Below are positions 31,993 through 42,203 of a stretch of DNA of 64,000 nucleotides, piece by piece; positions within the stretch are counted from its first letter, which is position 1; each line of letters begins with the position of its first letter. Both the position numbers and the translations under genes were made by a program. The stretch is from Cyclaneusma minus (Eukaryota > Ascomycota > Leotiomycetes > Marthamycetales > Marthamycetaceae), in NCBI GenBank assembly GCA_037179335.1, contig JAKZHN010000026.1:62001-126000 (forward strand), in the 5' to 3' direction. The notes beneath the pieces were generated by a model that made no database searches, was not told the DNA's origin, and worked only from the letters and a program-made list of their open reading frames with translations.

Positions 31993-33267
31993 ATGACCGA
32001 TGCTTCTAACGGACTGTTTATACATCAGAGCACCGGAAGAAGAAAAGCTTGTACCGGATGTGTAAAAGCGAAGCGGAGATGCGACCTCCGTCTACCTGCA
32101 TGTACTCGTTGCACTTCCAGGAAGATTTCCTGCCAATATGGACCGGTGGAGAAGACGACATCAGTCTCGACGGCAGAGAAGGGAGCCGCTCCTCCACCAC
32201 ATGTGACGGGAAGCAACACTTCGGACGAGGTGGAAGCCCCTCTGGTCCAATTGCCAACCCCTCCTGCAGCTTATTTCGACCTGGACGAATTCCTTCTTGA
32301 AAGCTTCGAGAGCAGTGAAATCAACAATCCCAACGCCTCTCAGCTCTCCCCCTTATTCCCCAACCTAGATCCCTTCATCTCAGGCCTCGGCGATCATGAA
32401 CAACCCATCCTATACCGACAACCCAACACCCCCATCATCACAGTACTAGTCAACAAACAACTCTTGATCTTCACCGTCACCCACGTGCGCTCCTACATCT
32501 CCTCGCTTCTCTCTACCGGCGAAACTCCATTCATCCACCGTCTCACCACACACTCCAAGCTCCGTCCCGCATTCCAATACCTGATTTCCACAGCCGCCTT
32601 ATACTGTTCTCGCACTCCCACAAACTCCGAGCTCATATTTCGCCTCATTGAAAGCAGGATTGACGATCTAATAGCATCCAGCATGACCTGGGATATAGAA
32701 TCTAGCTTGCTGGGCGTACAGGCTCTGGTCATGTATCAGATCATGCGACTCTTTGACAGCAACGCTGTCCAACGCGCTAAAGCCGAAGTTCAAAACACCA
32801 TGCTGGATTGCTGGACTGAGAGGTTGCTTCACGAGAGTGCAAACCTCCCAAATCATTTCCTCTGGGACGAAAGTCCGATACAGCAACACGGGCGATCGGC
32901 ATATACGCACTGGATATTCGCAGAATCCGTGAGACGGACGATCATGATGAGTGTCTTTGTGCGTGGTCTTTTTACGGCTATGAAGACTGGTTATTGCGAT
33001 GTGATTCCGAGTTTGAGTCGGCTGCCGGTAACGGATGCTGGGAGTTTGTGGAGGAAGAGGGAGGAGGATTGGTGGGAGAGTACGCTGGGCGTGGAGCCGA
33101 GGATGATGAAGTATGCGGAGTATGTTCATGAGTGGGAGGAGGGGCTGGTGGTTGATGTGGATGAGTTTGAGAGGACGCTTTTGGGTGTTTGTAAGGGTCA
33201 GATAAGGGGGAATAGTGCGAGACTGGAGAATGCTGTCGGCATTGTTGATGAAACTAGAGTATTCTGA
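31993..33267 (+). CDS. Zn2Cys6 binuclear-cluster transcription factor
   Basis: A single exon of 424 residues. The ATG encoding MTDASNGLFIHQSTGRRKAC is taken as start; the frame has only a TTG two codons earlier. The DNA-binding cluster is at residues about 20-48 with the spacing C-x2-C-x6-C-x6-C-x2-C-x6-C (ACTGCVKAKRRC, ACTRCTSRKISC), preceded by basic residues. A Ser/Thr-rich linker follows, then a helical fungal-specific middle region (LLGVQALVMYQIMRLFDSNA; HWIFAESVRRTIMMSVFVRG; YCDVIPSLSRLPVTDAGSLW). It is shorter than factors with a full middle homology region and resembles pathway-type regulators. The target is unknown; the only close divergent partner is the small Dabb-like gene. Confidence 0.9.
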   Translation: MTDASNGLFIHQSTGRRKACTGCVKAKRRCDLRLPACTRCTSRKISCQYGPVEKTTSVSTAEKGAAPPPHVTGSNTSDEVEAPLVQLPTPPAAYFDLDEFLLESFESSEINNPNASQLSPLFPNLDPFISGLGDHEQPILYRQPNTPIITVLVNKQLLIFTVTHVRSYISSLLSTGETPFIHRLTTHSKLRPAFQYLISTAALYCSRTPTNSELIFRLIESRIDDLIASSMTWDIESSLLGVQALVMYQIMRLFDSNAVQRAKAEVQNTMLDCWTERLLHESANLPNHFLWDESPIQQHGRSAYTHWIFAESVRRTIMMSVFVRGLFTAMKTGYCDVIPSLSRLPVTDAGSLWRKREEDWWESTLGVEPRMMKYAEYVHEWEEGLVVDVDEFERTLLGVCKGQIRGNSARLENAVGIVDETRVF

Positions 33268-33451
33268 GAGTGTATATAACATAGGGGCGACCCCGAGTCT
33301 TCGGGCGCGTGTACATAGGCAGGCTCAGCGGGTACCTTGACACCGGTTTTGTGCAAGAGGTCTTCGTATTTATACGACCCAAACTACCATCTCTATAAAG
33401 CGGTCAAAATATGTGCAATGCTAGCTAGGTAGCTTCTAACCTGACGGTGTT

Positions 33452-35128
33452 CTAACCTGACGATGCAACCGTCTCTTTCCCTGCATCTGGTCCAGATCCT
33501 GCCAACTTTTCCTCCAGCAAAGCCACAGGATCAGCGTCCAGATTCCACGCGCTCGTCAACTCTCTAGCCATGCGCTCCAGATCACCATAAGACAGCGGAG
33601 TCTGTGGCGTCGAGTCGATCCAACGCTTCAAAAGGAGGTCCTGGACCTGGGTTTTTCGCAAATCTGACTGGTTCATATTCCCCCGATCCAGTGACTCAAG
33701 GAGACGCCTCGCCATGCGAAAATCTCTGGCTTCCACAAAAGCGCGTATGTATAGCTTGACAAGAGCATCGCTGGTCCATGCTGATATATCGACAGGATGT
33801 TTCGATCCATTGGCCCATTCCCACCGCAAAGCCTCGGTCGCGCTCAGTTGAGCTAAACGCAGGACATAGGCTTTGTACATGCGGCCATCGCCCCGGATGA
33901 TGGCTCGAAAACAGTATTCTCCTCGCTCCTCGCCGTCGCTAGGAACTCCGCCAGATTCCCAGCCTGTGAGAAGATGTAGAAGTTGTGGTAGAATCTGTGG
34001 ATTGGGCGGTGGCTGAGCGCATTTTCGAAGAGCATTAACACGATCATCGGATGCCGCTTGGATAACAGTCTTACCAGACTCAGCAGCCTCTGGGGCTTTG
34101 ACATCAGATAGGCCCACCAGCTTGATATATCTATGTAGAGCAGGGAGTTGCGACCCTACTGCTGCGTATAACATGGCTCGGTCGCAAAGACCCGCATGGG
34201 GCTTGATTCCATTGAGCAGAAGGTTTTGGACAAGGGCATTGATGCGGAACAGCGCAGACCGGGCGGCCCTGGGTATATTCGGATGGCAATTGCGGAAGGC
34301 CCGTATTAGTTGAGGAGCCAGACGGTTGAGCATTTGACAACCGGAGGTTGTTTGACCCAGCTGCGAAATGGTCATATACAGCCAGTCCGGAGAGGTACAT
34401 TCCCACAGTGCCCTACCAATCCGCTTTTCCTCGTTCTCTGGAGCTGGGTGCGGAATGATCACAGGCACAAGAGAAGCGGGCTCTCCTCGCATTTCGTACA
34501 TCAAGCGATCAAAGGTTGCCGAAAATCCCATAACACTGCTCACGCCTATACGCTGCCGCCGGAGATGCAGCCTCAAAGCGACTTCATTGTATGGAATACT
34601 CTTGGTCGCAATTGGCGGGCCCTTCACAGCCAGGCATAGTAAATCAAAGGCTGAGATGTGGATGAAGCTCTCCAAGGCCTTGCCATGGCCGTAGAACTTC
34701 TCGACGTCTTCCTGCCAGGGACTCTTGTCCCTGTTGCCTGTGGCTTTTCGTGTCCTCACGGGAGTATATTGGCGCTTCAGCAGGCGTAATTCAGCATCTC
34801 TGGCGGCTACTTTTGCCTGGTAGACATGCCTCCACTCGTCTGCCAGCTCTTGGTCGGTAACGGGCCGTACAATTGGACAATCGGGGGAATCCAAGTCCGT
34901 GATCAGCCGGGACACATCGTAGGCCGAGCTGCTGTCCTGGCCATGGCCGGGCGTCTGAGGCGATGGAGGGTAGAAGGAGTCGTCGCTATCGTCGTAATAG
35001 TGGTCGGCAGAGTGGTTCGGGTCGGTGGTGCTGGAGGAGGCTAGCCGGCGGCCCCAGATCTGCGACAATGGAGCATGGACAAGAGATCTCCAAGGCGTCC
35101 TGGCGGTCTGGGCCTGGGGGAGCCGCAT
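33452..35128 (-). CDS. Putative mitochondrial protein of unknown function
   Basis: A single exon of 558 residues starting MRLPQAQTARTPWRSLVHAP with an Arg-rich, acid-free N-terminus (LSQIWGRRLASSSTT) typical of a mitochondrial presequence. The body is alpha-helical (WRHVYQAKVAARDAELRLLK; MLNRLAPQLIRAFRNCHPNI; VKLYIRAFVEARDFRMARRL), reminiscent of helical-hairpin repeat proteins acting on organellar RNA. No PPR consensus can be counted reliably by eye. The stop lies 184 nt from the Zn2Cys6 gene stop. It is divergent from Syf2 with 323 nt between starts. Function is not assigned. Confidence 0.78.
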   Translation of the reverse strand: MRLPQAQTARTPWRSLVHAPLSQIWGRRLASSSTTDPNHSADHYYDDSDDSFYPPSPQTPGHGQDSSSAYDVSRLITDLDSPDCPIVRPVTDQELADEWRHVYQAKVAARDAELRLLKRQYTPVRTRKATGNRDKSPWQEDVEKFYGHGKALESFIHISAFDLLCLAVKGPPIATKSIPYNEVALRLHLRRQRIGVSSVMGFSATFDRLMYEMRGEPASLVPVIIPHPAPENEEKRIGRALWECTSPDWLYMTISQLGQTTSGCQMLNRLAPQLIRAFRNCHPNIPRAARSALFRINALVQNLLLNGIKPHAGLCDRAMLYAAVGSQLPALHRYIKLVGLSDVKAPEAAESGKTVIQAASDDRVNALRKCAQPPPNPQILPQLLHLLTGWESGGVPSDGEERGEYCFRAIIRGDGRMYKAYVLRLAQLSATEALRWEWANGSKHPVDISAWTSDALVKLYIRAFVEARDFRMARRLLESLDRGNMNQSDLRKTQVQDLLLKRWIDSTPQTPLSYGDLERMARELTSAWNLDADPVALLEEKLAGSGPDAGKETVASSG

Positions 35129-35451
35129 TACGGTTCAATCATGTGGAGTCAGTGGAGCAGGCATGGCCGGACTTTGCGATTCATGACCATCCCAATTAAC
35201 ACCGACTGCATAATTTGAGGCTCCACTAAATAAAGATTTTGTGGCTGCCTAGCGTTACAGGCACCCACCGGCCAACTTAAGCATTCATGCCCGTTGACGC
35301 GCCGACATTTGATGGCTTCATGTTCGAACCGCTCCTGGCCAAGCTTCAATAGCGCAGTGCTCTGTTATTTCAGCTCCCCGACCGGCCTGCTTCTCATTCT
35401 CCTTGCAACAACCGCCTACATCCAAACTATTCCTTCTCGAAATCTCTCACA
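35129..35451. promoter_or_regulatory. Divergent promoter between the mitochondrial protein gene and Syf2
   Basis: A compact 323-nt region shared by two divergent starts. The Syf2 side is C/T-rich with CAACCGCC and TCTCGAAATCTCTCAC just before the ATG. No TATA box is evident. Confidence 0.55.
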
Positions 35452-36472
35452 ATGCCGCCCGCGAAAAAGCGCAAGACCACCAAGTCGACCTCGGTCGATG
35501 CCACAGAACCTGCTCCTAGAACCCCGACACCCGAACGTCCTAGCAGCCCTGCCGACGACCAGGAAAGGCAAATCCCCGCCTCCAACCCAGAACCTCCTCC
35601 AGCAGAGCCCACGCAATCATCTGCTATCTCCGAAGATGCGCTCGCAAAAGCCAAAGAACGCCAAGACCGCTTCAGAGCCCTCCAAGCCCGCGCCAAAACC
35701 TCTTCGCAGAGTAATCTCAGGGAAGCCGCTCTCGAATCCCAACGCCTAGCTACCGACCCCAATCTTCTGAGTAACCTCAACCGCAAACAGGCTATTGCGC
35801 AGCACAAGCTGCTTAAAGCCGAGACTGAGGAAGCCGGTGAGGACTTTGAGCGGAAGCGAGCCTGGGACTGGACGATTGAGGAGAGCGAGAAATGGGACAA
35901 GCGCATGAAGAAGAAGGAGGGACACAGGGATGATCAGGCCTTCCAGGACTATCGCCAGGATAGCAGGAAGGTGTACAAGCGCCAGATTAGGGACCTGAAG
36001 CCGGATATGGAGGGATATGAGAGAGAGAAGATGAAGGCTATTGAGAAGGCCGCGGCCAGTGGAGGACTGGAGATTGTGGAGACGGACGACGGCGAGCTGG
36101 TTGCAGTGGATAAGGACGGCACATTTTATTCGACGGCCGATTCGACTGGCTTTATTGAGAATAAACCGCCGAAAGAGGCTGTGGACAGGCTGGTTAACGA
36201 CTTGCAGAAGGCAGAGGAAACAAGACTGAAAAAGAGAAGGGAGAGGGGCTTGGACAAGGACGATGGTGATGTTACGTACATCAATGAGAAGAACAAGCAG
36301 TTTAACCAGAAACTGTCGAGGTTCTACAACAAGGTACGTCTGCTGGTGGAAGGCAATTTGCTTCATCGGGCAATTTCGAAATTCCTCTATTTCTTTTCCA
36401 GGGCTCCAGACTAACATATTCTAGTACACCGCCGAGATTCGCGATAGTTTTGAGAGAGGCACGATGATATGA
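35452..36472 (+). CDS. SYF2: Pre-mRNA-splicing factor Syf2 (2 exons)
   Basis: A component of the Prp19/NineTeen-associated spliceosome (Cwc/Ntc) that works in catalytic activation. Exons are 35452-36333 and 36425-36472; the 91-nt intron joins SRFYNK to YTAEIRDSFERGTMI, the characteristic Syf2 C-terminus, for 309 residues. The N-terminus is basic then Pro/Ser-rich and disordered (MPPAKKRKTTKSTS, possible nuclear targeting). The SYF2 domain follows (FERKRAWDWTIEESEKWDKR; DYRQDSRKVYKRQIRDLKPD; TYINEKNKQFNQKLSRFYNK). Without splicing the frame would end at 36414. Confidence 0.93.
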
Positions 36473-36631
36473 GAGCATTATGAGCATAGCATAGAAGCAC
36501 TGCAGCTTGGCGTTTTCAATTGCGGGTTTAAGCGGAATGAACGTACATCATATTGTACAGGGTCATAGAGACCTAGAGCAGTCAATTGAAAGCCATCGAC
36601 ATTATGCCGCCACTTTTGTGCCCCTAATCGA

Positions 36632-37622
36632 TCATAACATGCCCTTTCTCCAGCCTTTAGTGGCCAACTCCTCAATCTCCTTGACCTCCACCGGCCCCTT
36701 AACATTCTCGTCACTCAAGCCTTCCACAATAGCCTCTGCCACCACATCAGCAGCCAGCGGCTTGATACCTCCCGCTCCGAGGAAGCCACTGAAAATGCCG
36801 CCCGTAAGCCCGTTGAATAATGCCCCAGCCCAGGTCATGCCGGCAAGCGGAATCGTAATCACCCTACTACTATCATACAACATGGGCGGCCTAACGAACA
36901 ACCCCCTCATCCTCGGAAACTCGCTCGCAATGGTACTCTCCGCCTCCCTCTTAGTCGTAATATATCTCCCCGGCAGCACCGGCGCACCCCCAGCAGCACT
37001 CACATAAGCAAAAGCCTTCACACCCTCCGCGTTCGCCTCCTTCGCCAGCGTAATGGCCGAATCTCTATTCATCAGCTCATACGTCAGCTGGCCATCTTTT
37101 TCCTGTGATTTCAAGTCTTCGCTGCGGTCGCGGGAAAGCGGATTTTGGGAACCGGCTTTGGTGGCAGAGAAGGCGCGGCGGAGACCAGAGAGGGGCGATT
37201 CGCGGCCGCTGATGACGCCTTTGTAGTCGGCTTCGAGCAGGATGCCCATGCTGTGGACGACGTAGTCGGCGGAGGTGAGGAGGGGCGCGTAGGTGGGGGG
37301 CGAGAGGATGTTGGCGCGTTCCCAGGTTACTTTGTGTGCCCAGGCAGGTGGGGTGGATGAGGCGGTTACGGAGGACCATTGGGGTTCCCCGGAGCGGCTG
37401 GGAAGGTGTTAGTTTTGTAGAGACAAGAGGCTAAGGGTTGGACAAAGGGGGAGTGACAAGTTTTGAAGCTTAAGGAGGCGTATAGACGAGAGAGAGACAG
37501 GGTGAGGCTCACCTGATAGAGGTCACATCCCATCCTCGTGCTACAGCCGACTTGCAAACGCGGGATCCCAAGAATCCATTGCCTCCGCAAACCACAATTC
37601 TTTTTGTAGTGTTCGTAGCCAT
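36632..37622 (-). CDS. COQ11: Coq11-type NAD(P)-binding protein of the coenzyme Q synthome (2 exons)
   Basis: An extended/atypical SDR homologous to yeast YLR290C, which associates with the coenzyme Q biosynthetic complex on the mitochondrial inner membrane. Exons are 37622-37513 and 37397-36632; the 115-nt intron lies within the Ser codon of SISRSGEPQW, giving 291 residues. The nucleotide-binding loop is VVCGGNGFLGSRVCKSA. Family signatures in order are VVHSMGILLEADYK, YELMNRDSAI, AYVSAAGGAP, LPGRYITTKREAE and VRPPMLYDSSR. The catalytic Tyr-x3-Lys of classical SDRs appears as YITTK. It is divergent from Yaf9 and lies about 160 nt from the Syf2 stop. Confidence 0.88.
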
Positions 37623-38040
37623 TCCGAGCTCGATATGGAAGCTTTGGTTTCACCGAAATCTTTGTTTCAGACTAGCCAGCGACATCAGAAGCTGTAGCAG
37701 AGAAGTCTTACTGGGAACGATGTCCTGATCTGAGTTGACGAGCAGAATATGTCGAGACGGAAACAGAAATAAAAGAGCTTTAATGTCGTCAGACCATTGC
37801 TTGTCTAGACTGGTCAGTGCTTCTGTGCATACGCAAAGGCCAAACTATTATCCGATTCCGCGGAGTGACGCGGTATGTCGCAACTCGAACGAACTTAGAG
37901 TTCTAGAAGACGCGACAACGTCAAATTCGAAAAATACCTAGAACTCGTGCAGTATCTAGCCGCCACTCCAAAAGCTCCAGGACCATATTCCGCCACGACA
38001 CTGTGTCTGCAGCACCACCCACCCTCCCCGCGCAGCCGCC
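37623..38040. promoter_or_regulatory. Divergent promoter between Coq11 and Yaf9
   Basis: About 0.42 kb. The Yaf9-proximal end is C-rich (CAGCACCACCCACCCTCCCC). No clear TATA box was seen. Confidence 0.5.
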
Positions 38041-38793
38041 ATGGCACCCTCAAATCAAAAGCGCGTGAAGGGCATCCAAATCCACCGGCCCTTCATCTAC
38101 GGCACCATTGCCAAGCCCTTCGACCCTGTCACCAACCCCAAGCCTCCCCACGTCAACCCCGAACACACCCACTCCTGGACCGTCTTCGTCAAAGGCGTCG
38201 CCGACGCCGACATCACCTACTGGCTGCGCAAAGTGCAATTCAAGCTCCACGAATCCATCCCCAACCCCCTGCGCACCGTCGAAGCCGTGCCCGGCAAGCC
38301 CTTCGAGGTGCACGAAACGGGCTGGGGCGAGTTCGAGATCCAGATCAAGCTGCACTATGTGCCCGAGAGCAACGAGAAGGTGCAGGTTGTGTGGCATCAC
38401 TTGAGGCTGCATCCATATGGGAACGACAAGGAGAGGGAGATTATGGCGAATTTGCCGAGTAAGGAGGTTACGAGTATGGCGTACGAGGAACAGCTGTTCA
38501 ATGAGCCTTATGAGGGCTTCTACGAGATCTTGACGAGCGGTGCGCCGGCGACTGGGGGCAAGAAGGGGAAGGGGAAGGGGAAGAGTCAGGCAGATATGGT
38601 GAAGAGTGAGCGGAATGCTGTGATTCCGCTGAGGGAGAGTCCGGGGAATCCGTATAGTAGGGAGGCCGAACTACGCGAAATCAGAAAGTTGCAACGGGCG
38701 AAGGAAAGGGTTGAGGAGATGGAGAAAGAGATTCGAGAGGAGAATAAGAAAAAGGTGGCCCTCTTGAACAGTCTGAACGAGGTCAGGGTTTGA
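38041..38793 (+). CDS. YAF9: YEATS-domain protein Yaf9 (SWR1/NuA4 subunit)
   Basis: A shared subunit of the SWR1 (H2A.Z exchange) and NuA4 (histone acetyltransferase) complexes, where the YEATS domain reads acyl-lysine on histones. A single exon of 250 residues. The YEATS domain spans about residues 8-160: KRVKGIQIHRPFIYGTIAKP, HTHSWTVFVKGV, YWLRKVQFKLHESIPNPLRT, HETGWGEFEIQIKLHYVPES and WHHLRLHPYG. These include the aromatic residues expected to line the acyl-lysine pocket (HETGWGEF). A Gly/Lys-rich linker (GGKKGKGKGKS) leads to a C-terminal coiled coil (LREIRKLQRAKERVEEMEKE) as in Yaf9/GAS41. Confidence 0.95.
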   Translation: MAPSNQKRVKGIQIHRPFIYGTIAKPFDPVTNPKPPHVNPEHTHSWTVFVKGVADADITYWLRKVQFKLHESIPNPLRTVEAVPGKPFEVHETGWGEFEIQIKLHYVPESNEKVQVVWHHLRLHPYGNDKEREIMANLPSKEVTSMAYEEQLFNEPYEGFYEILTSGAPATGGKKGKGKGKSQADMVKSERNAVIPLRESPGNPYSREAELREIRKLQRAKERVEEMEKEIREENKKKVALLNSLNEVRV

Positions 38794-39508
38794 GACGGAT
38801 GCGGTGGAAAAGGGGCGTTGGTTGTTCTTGCATTAGGTCGGTGTTGGTGCATTGTTTGGTGTCATCTCAGACACAGAGCATTGGCGTTGGGCGGAACGGG
38901 CATATACCTTGAAAGAGTACAGGGGCTACTCAGGCGTTATATTCGAGCAACGGATGCTCATAAAGCTGAAATGATGCTCCCAAATGCATTCGAAGTCCCG
39001 AGCGTTCACTCTTCTTGTTCACAACACTCGTAAGCAGGCAACACAGTCAAATCAAGAAATAATGTCAACTTGAAGGATGTGATGCATTTTTTCACGTGAG
39101 ACATGAAGCTTCTTGAACCATGATACCCCTCCCCCGAACTCCCTAACCCAGCTGGGTGCCAGCAAGGACGAAGGCAAAACCAGTACTTTTGAGCGGCGGC
39201 AATCCAAGTCTTCTGTCTCCTTCAGGGACTTCCATGACCCAAAGTATGATTCCAGTTTATCCCTTTTCCATTCCCATTCACATCCAACTAACCAGCCTGG
39301 ATTACCGTATTACACAAAAAGTATCGCAATTGCCGAGTCAACCTGCCACCCAGACCGAAGCCCGCCGAAACCCATTGATGATCGCTCTAAAACTGCATTT
39401 AAATATGCTCTACGATCGATAATGACACGCTAAAACGCTCAATACAAATGAAATGTGGGTGAAGAGTGGAGTTCTATACAAATTGATTTTTGAAATAGTG
39501 GTTCCAGT
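38794..39508. other. Convergent 3' flank, no gene seen
   Basis: About 0.7 kb between the stops of Yaf9 (+) and Mdm34 (-). Short frames only; nothing supported. Confidence 0.5.
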
Positions 39509-41239
39509 CTAATGGGCTTCGTATGCGGGAGGTGGCGGGTACTCGCGTTCGCTGTGGGAAGACCAAAACCCACCGGAGCCTGTGGACTTGGTGTCATGTG
39601 ATCGGCGAGCCATCTCGTTTGCGATTTTCATCATCCAGGCTTGTTCGAGGACGTGGATGTTCGGTGCCCACATCGGAGTCGGATCTGCTGCAGTCTTCTC
39701 AGCAGATTGTGTATTTTGAGGAATAGGAACTTCCTGGGCGGGTTTTTCAGCCCTAGCCAGCTGCGGCCGTTTTGATGGAGAAGCTTCAATAGACAGTGGA
39801 GGAACGTCCATGACGTGCTGAATTGCCGCTTGGGAACTAGAGCTGATGTTTGGTCGAGGCGTTCGTTCGTTCATGTTCTGCGAGGAAGATTTACGGATAC
39901 CCCTTGGGGTGTCGCCAAGGTCGATACTATCTTGCCTCGACCTAAATCGGACTCTTTGATTTGGTGAGCGGGGAGGGGTAACCGGGTCTTCTGGCTCTTC
40001 GGGAATGCTAGATGACGAAAGGGCCGGCTCGGATTGGAAACCCGCTGAAGAATCTGTGGTGGTAGTACTTTCGCCGCTTTCGCTGACTGTTCCATCACCA
40101 ACAGTGCTCTTGCTTCTCCTGAGATTCACAACACGGTGCTTCTTCTTACGCCCTGTATGTGATCGAGTCCGACCTGAGCCAAGACTGAGGCCCGAGGTTG
40201 CGGATTGGAGACTCGTCAATGATGGCCTTGAAGGCAATTCGCCATTTGAAGTTGAGTGGTTCTCGAAAGTGTATGTTGTACCCGTTCCTAGTGACGAAGT
40301 TGTCCTCACTAAATGAGGCGTGGCCGTACCATCGCTCTTGTCACCGGGCGAAGCCCACGCTCGGAATACGGTATCTCTGATTGATGGCGTGAAGAGAGAT
40401 AATGTGCGATGCGAATCGGTCAGAGCCGCGAGTCTCAAAAGACTTCTTTGCGAGAATAACGATTGGTTCTCCGAACCCCCATCCAGTGTCAATTCCGAAA
40501 TCTCACTTGGGTCCAGGGCGTTACCAAAGGCATCGACGGCATCTAGCGGAGGAGTTGCAAGAGGATCAATGGCTGCTTCCTCCATGGCTTTATTCTCCGC
40601 AGCTTGTGCCAGATCCATGTCTTCTTTAGCCCTAGAATTGGGGCACAGGTATTGCAGCGATAAGCGATGGATGATAGCTGGCAGCTCATCCATCATAAGC
40701 GTCCGAAGTTGAGCATCAATGGTCTTTTGCAGGTAGTCGCGAACGAAAGGGATGGTGTCGAAGGTGCTTGAGACCTTGAGGGATTCCAGTGGGTCATTGC
40801 GGAAGACCAGCGTCAGGCCTTTCTGCCTCGAGAAAACAAGGATTATGAAGGCAGACAGCTTGATCTCCGATAGGGTGATCTGTAGAGGTATGGTCAAGCC
40901 AGATGATGCTGCCAGTGGTTGGGGAGATGTGAAGAGAGGCTTTGAGGAGAGATAGGTATTTAGGGGATTTGCCTGGACTTTTGTCTGGAGGGTCAGGAAT
41001 GCATCCCCCGAATAGCACATCTTGAAGATGCCTCTGAACCTGTCTTCGGCCAAATCGCCAATCTCGAGGATCTCCAGGTCGGGGGGCACCGAGCCCAGGT
41101 TGAGCTCGTTCACCAGAATGTCGTCGACGATGATGGGCGGCTTGGGCGACTTGTTCAGGGCGGTGGTCAACATTTCCTGCGCGCGCAGATAGAAGTCGGC
41201 ATCGGCCGTCAACGGCCTCCAGTCGAAGTTGAAGGCCAT
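39509..41239 (-). CDS. MDM34: ERMES complex subunit Mdm34
   Basis: The mitochondrial outer-membrane component of the ER-mitochondria encounter structure, transferring phospholipids with Mdm10, Mdm12 and Mmm1. A single exon of 576 residues. It starts with the invariant MAFNFDWRPL and has a full lipid-binding SMP domain to about residue 195 (PPIIVDDILVNELNLGSVPP; LEILEIGDLAEDRFRGIFKM; LPAIIHRLSLQYL). A variable Ser-rich region follows (HTGRKKKHRVVNLRRSKST, the basic motif usual in Pezizomycotina Mdm34). The C-terminus ends YPPPPAYEAH, a PPxY-containing motif often bound by WW-domain ubiquitin ligases such as Rsp5 (family knowledge). Confidence 0.95.
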   Translation of the reverse strand: MAFNFDWRPLTADADFYLRAQEMLTTALNKSPKPPIIVDDILVNELNLGSVPPDLEILEIGDLAEDRFRGIFKMCYSGDAFLTLQTKVQANPLNTYLSSKPLFTSPQPLAASSGLTIPLQITLSEIKLSAFIILVFSRQKGLTLVFRNDPLESLKVSSTFDTIPFVRDYLQKTIDAQLRTLMMDELPAIIHRLSLQYLCPNSRAKEDMDLAQAAENKAMEEAAIDPLATPPLDAVDAFGNALDPSEISELTLDGGSENQSLFSQRSLLRLAALTDSHRTLSLFTPSIRDTVFRAWASPGDKSDGTATPHLVRTTSSLGTGTTYTFENHSTSNGELPSRPSLTSLQSATSGLSLGSGRTRSHTGRKKKHRVVNLRRSKSTVGDGTVSESGESTTTTDSSAGFQSEPALSSSSIPEEPEDPVTPPRSPNQRVRFRSRQDSIDLGDTPRGIRKSSSQNMNERTPRPNISSSSQAAIQHVMDVPPLSIEASPSKRPQLARAEKPAQEVPIPQNTQSAEKTAADPTPMWAPNIHVLEQAWMMKIANEMARRSHDTKSTGSGGFWSSHSEREYPPPPAYEAH

Positions 41240-41676
41240 GTTGATCGAAAGGTAGCCAAGGCTCAGCGTGCCCGCGGTTCTATCAAGCCAGATGCATGGA
41301 AAGAGATTTGTCGCGTATCGTGGGCCGGCGGGTGTCGCGTGAGAGGCAGCCGAGCTCTTGACTCTTGTGATGCCAACAAGGATCCAGCTGCGCTCTGGAT
41401 GCTTCTGCCCACAACGACTGAGGTGTGGAGCGGCGTATCTGAGGATGGCGCAACGGCTGGAATCCGGTCGCTTGGTGGTTGAAGAAGCGCCGGACTGATG
41501 GAATGTAGACGCAGGCGATGGAGGCCGGAAGAGTACTTAGGGAAATAGCGGGCATATGGTGAGTGAGATCAATTATCCTCTTTCGTGTTTTTTCCCCATC
41601 GGCTGCATGAACGTCATCTCGCTTTCGTATCGGGCAATCCATGTCCTTCATTTTGATCAACACATACACGTACCCT

Positions 41677-41698
41677 CAGGCATCAGGCATCAGGCATC
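41677..41698. repeat. Short tandem repeat, 7-bp unit CAGGCAT, three copies
   Basis: CAGGCAT is repeated three times head to tail in the Mdm34 upstream region. It is too short to be more than a microsatellite-like tract. Confidence 0.8.
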
Positions 41699-42182
41699 TA
41701 GACTAAAAGTGCTGGTCACCCCAGTCACATGTCTAGCCACATGCTTGGAAAAATCAATCCCCTTTTTGTCCGCCTCTGTTTTAGTTGCATTGTGTTGAGC
41801 CCGTGTTGTTTGTTCTCCTGCCCCTTCCCAAATACTTCCAGCCTCCTGCCGGGACAGTCGTCCTGAATGTACTTTGGCCATTGCTGCGGCAGTCTAAAAA
41901 ATGCTTGTCAAGCACTCCTACGACTTTTTCCTTTTCCTGGGTTGGACTGGCTGGGAACTCCCTATGAGAAGGGGAGTTTAATTTCTGGAGGAGGCAGGCA
42001 TTGGCTTTATATCTTTCTTCTGGGGGCTCTCTTGCAAAGGTACCTATCTGTAAATTTCTTTCTCTATTATCCCAGGTTGTGGCTGTCAAGTGATGCTATG
42101 TACTATCCCCCTTTGTGAAACCTGAGAACCCCTGACTTTGCTTTTCTGCGATCTGCTGCATTTCTTCCTGCTTGCAATGCTG

Positions 42183-42203
42183 CAATACCCAATACCCAAT
42201 ACC
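42183..42203. repeat. Short tandem repeat, 7-bp unit CAATACC, three copies
   Basis: Three perfect adjacent copies of CAATACC in the same intergenic region, about 0.5 kb from the CAGGCAT triplicate and with the same 7-bp unit length. Confidence 0.85.

Noticed and set aside
36507..37007. Plus-strand frame opposite Coq11
   Set aside because: Coq11 on the minus strand has the full family signature and an intron; the plus frame is its shadow.
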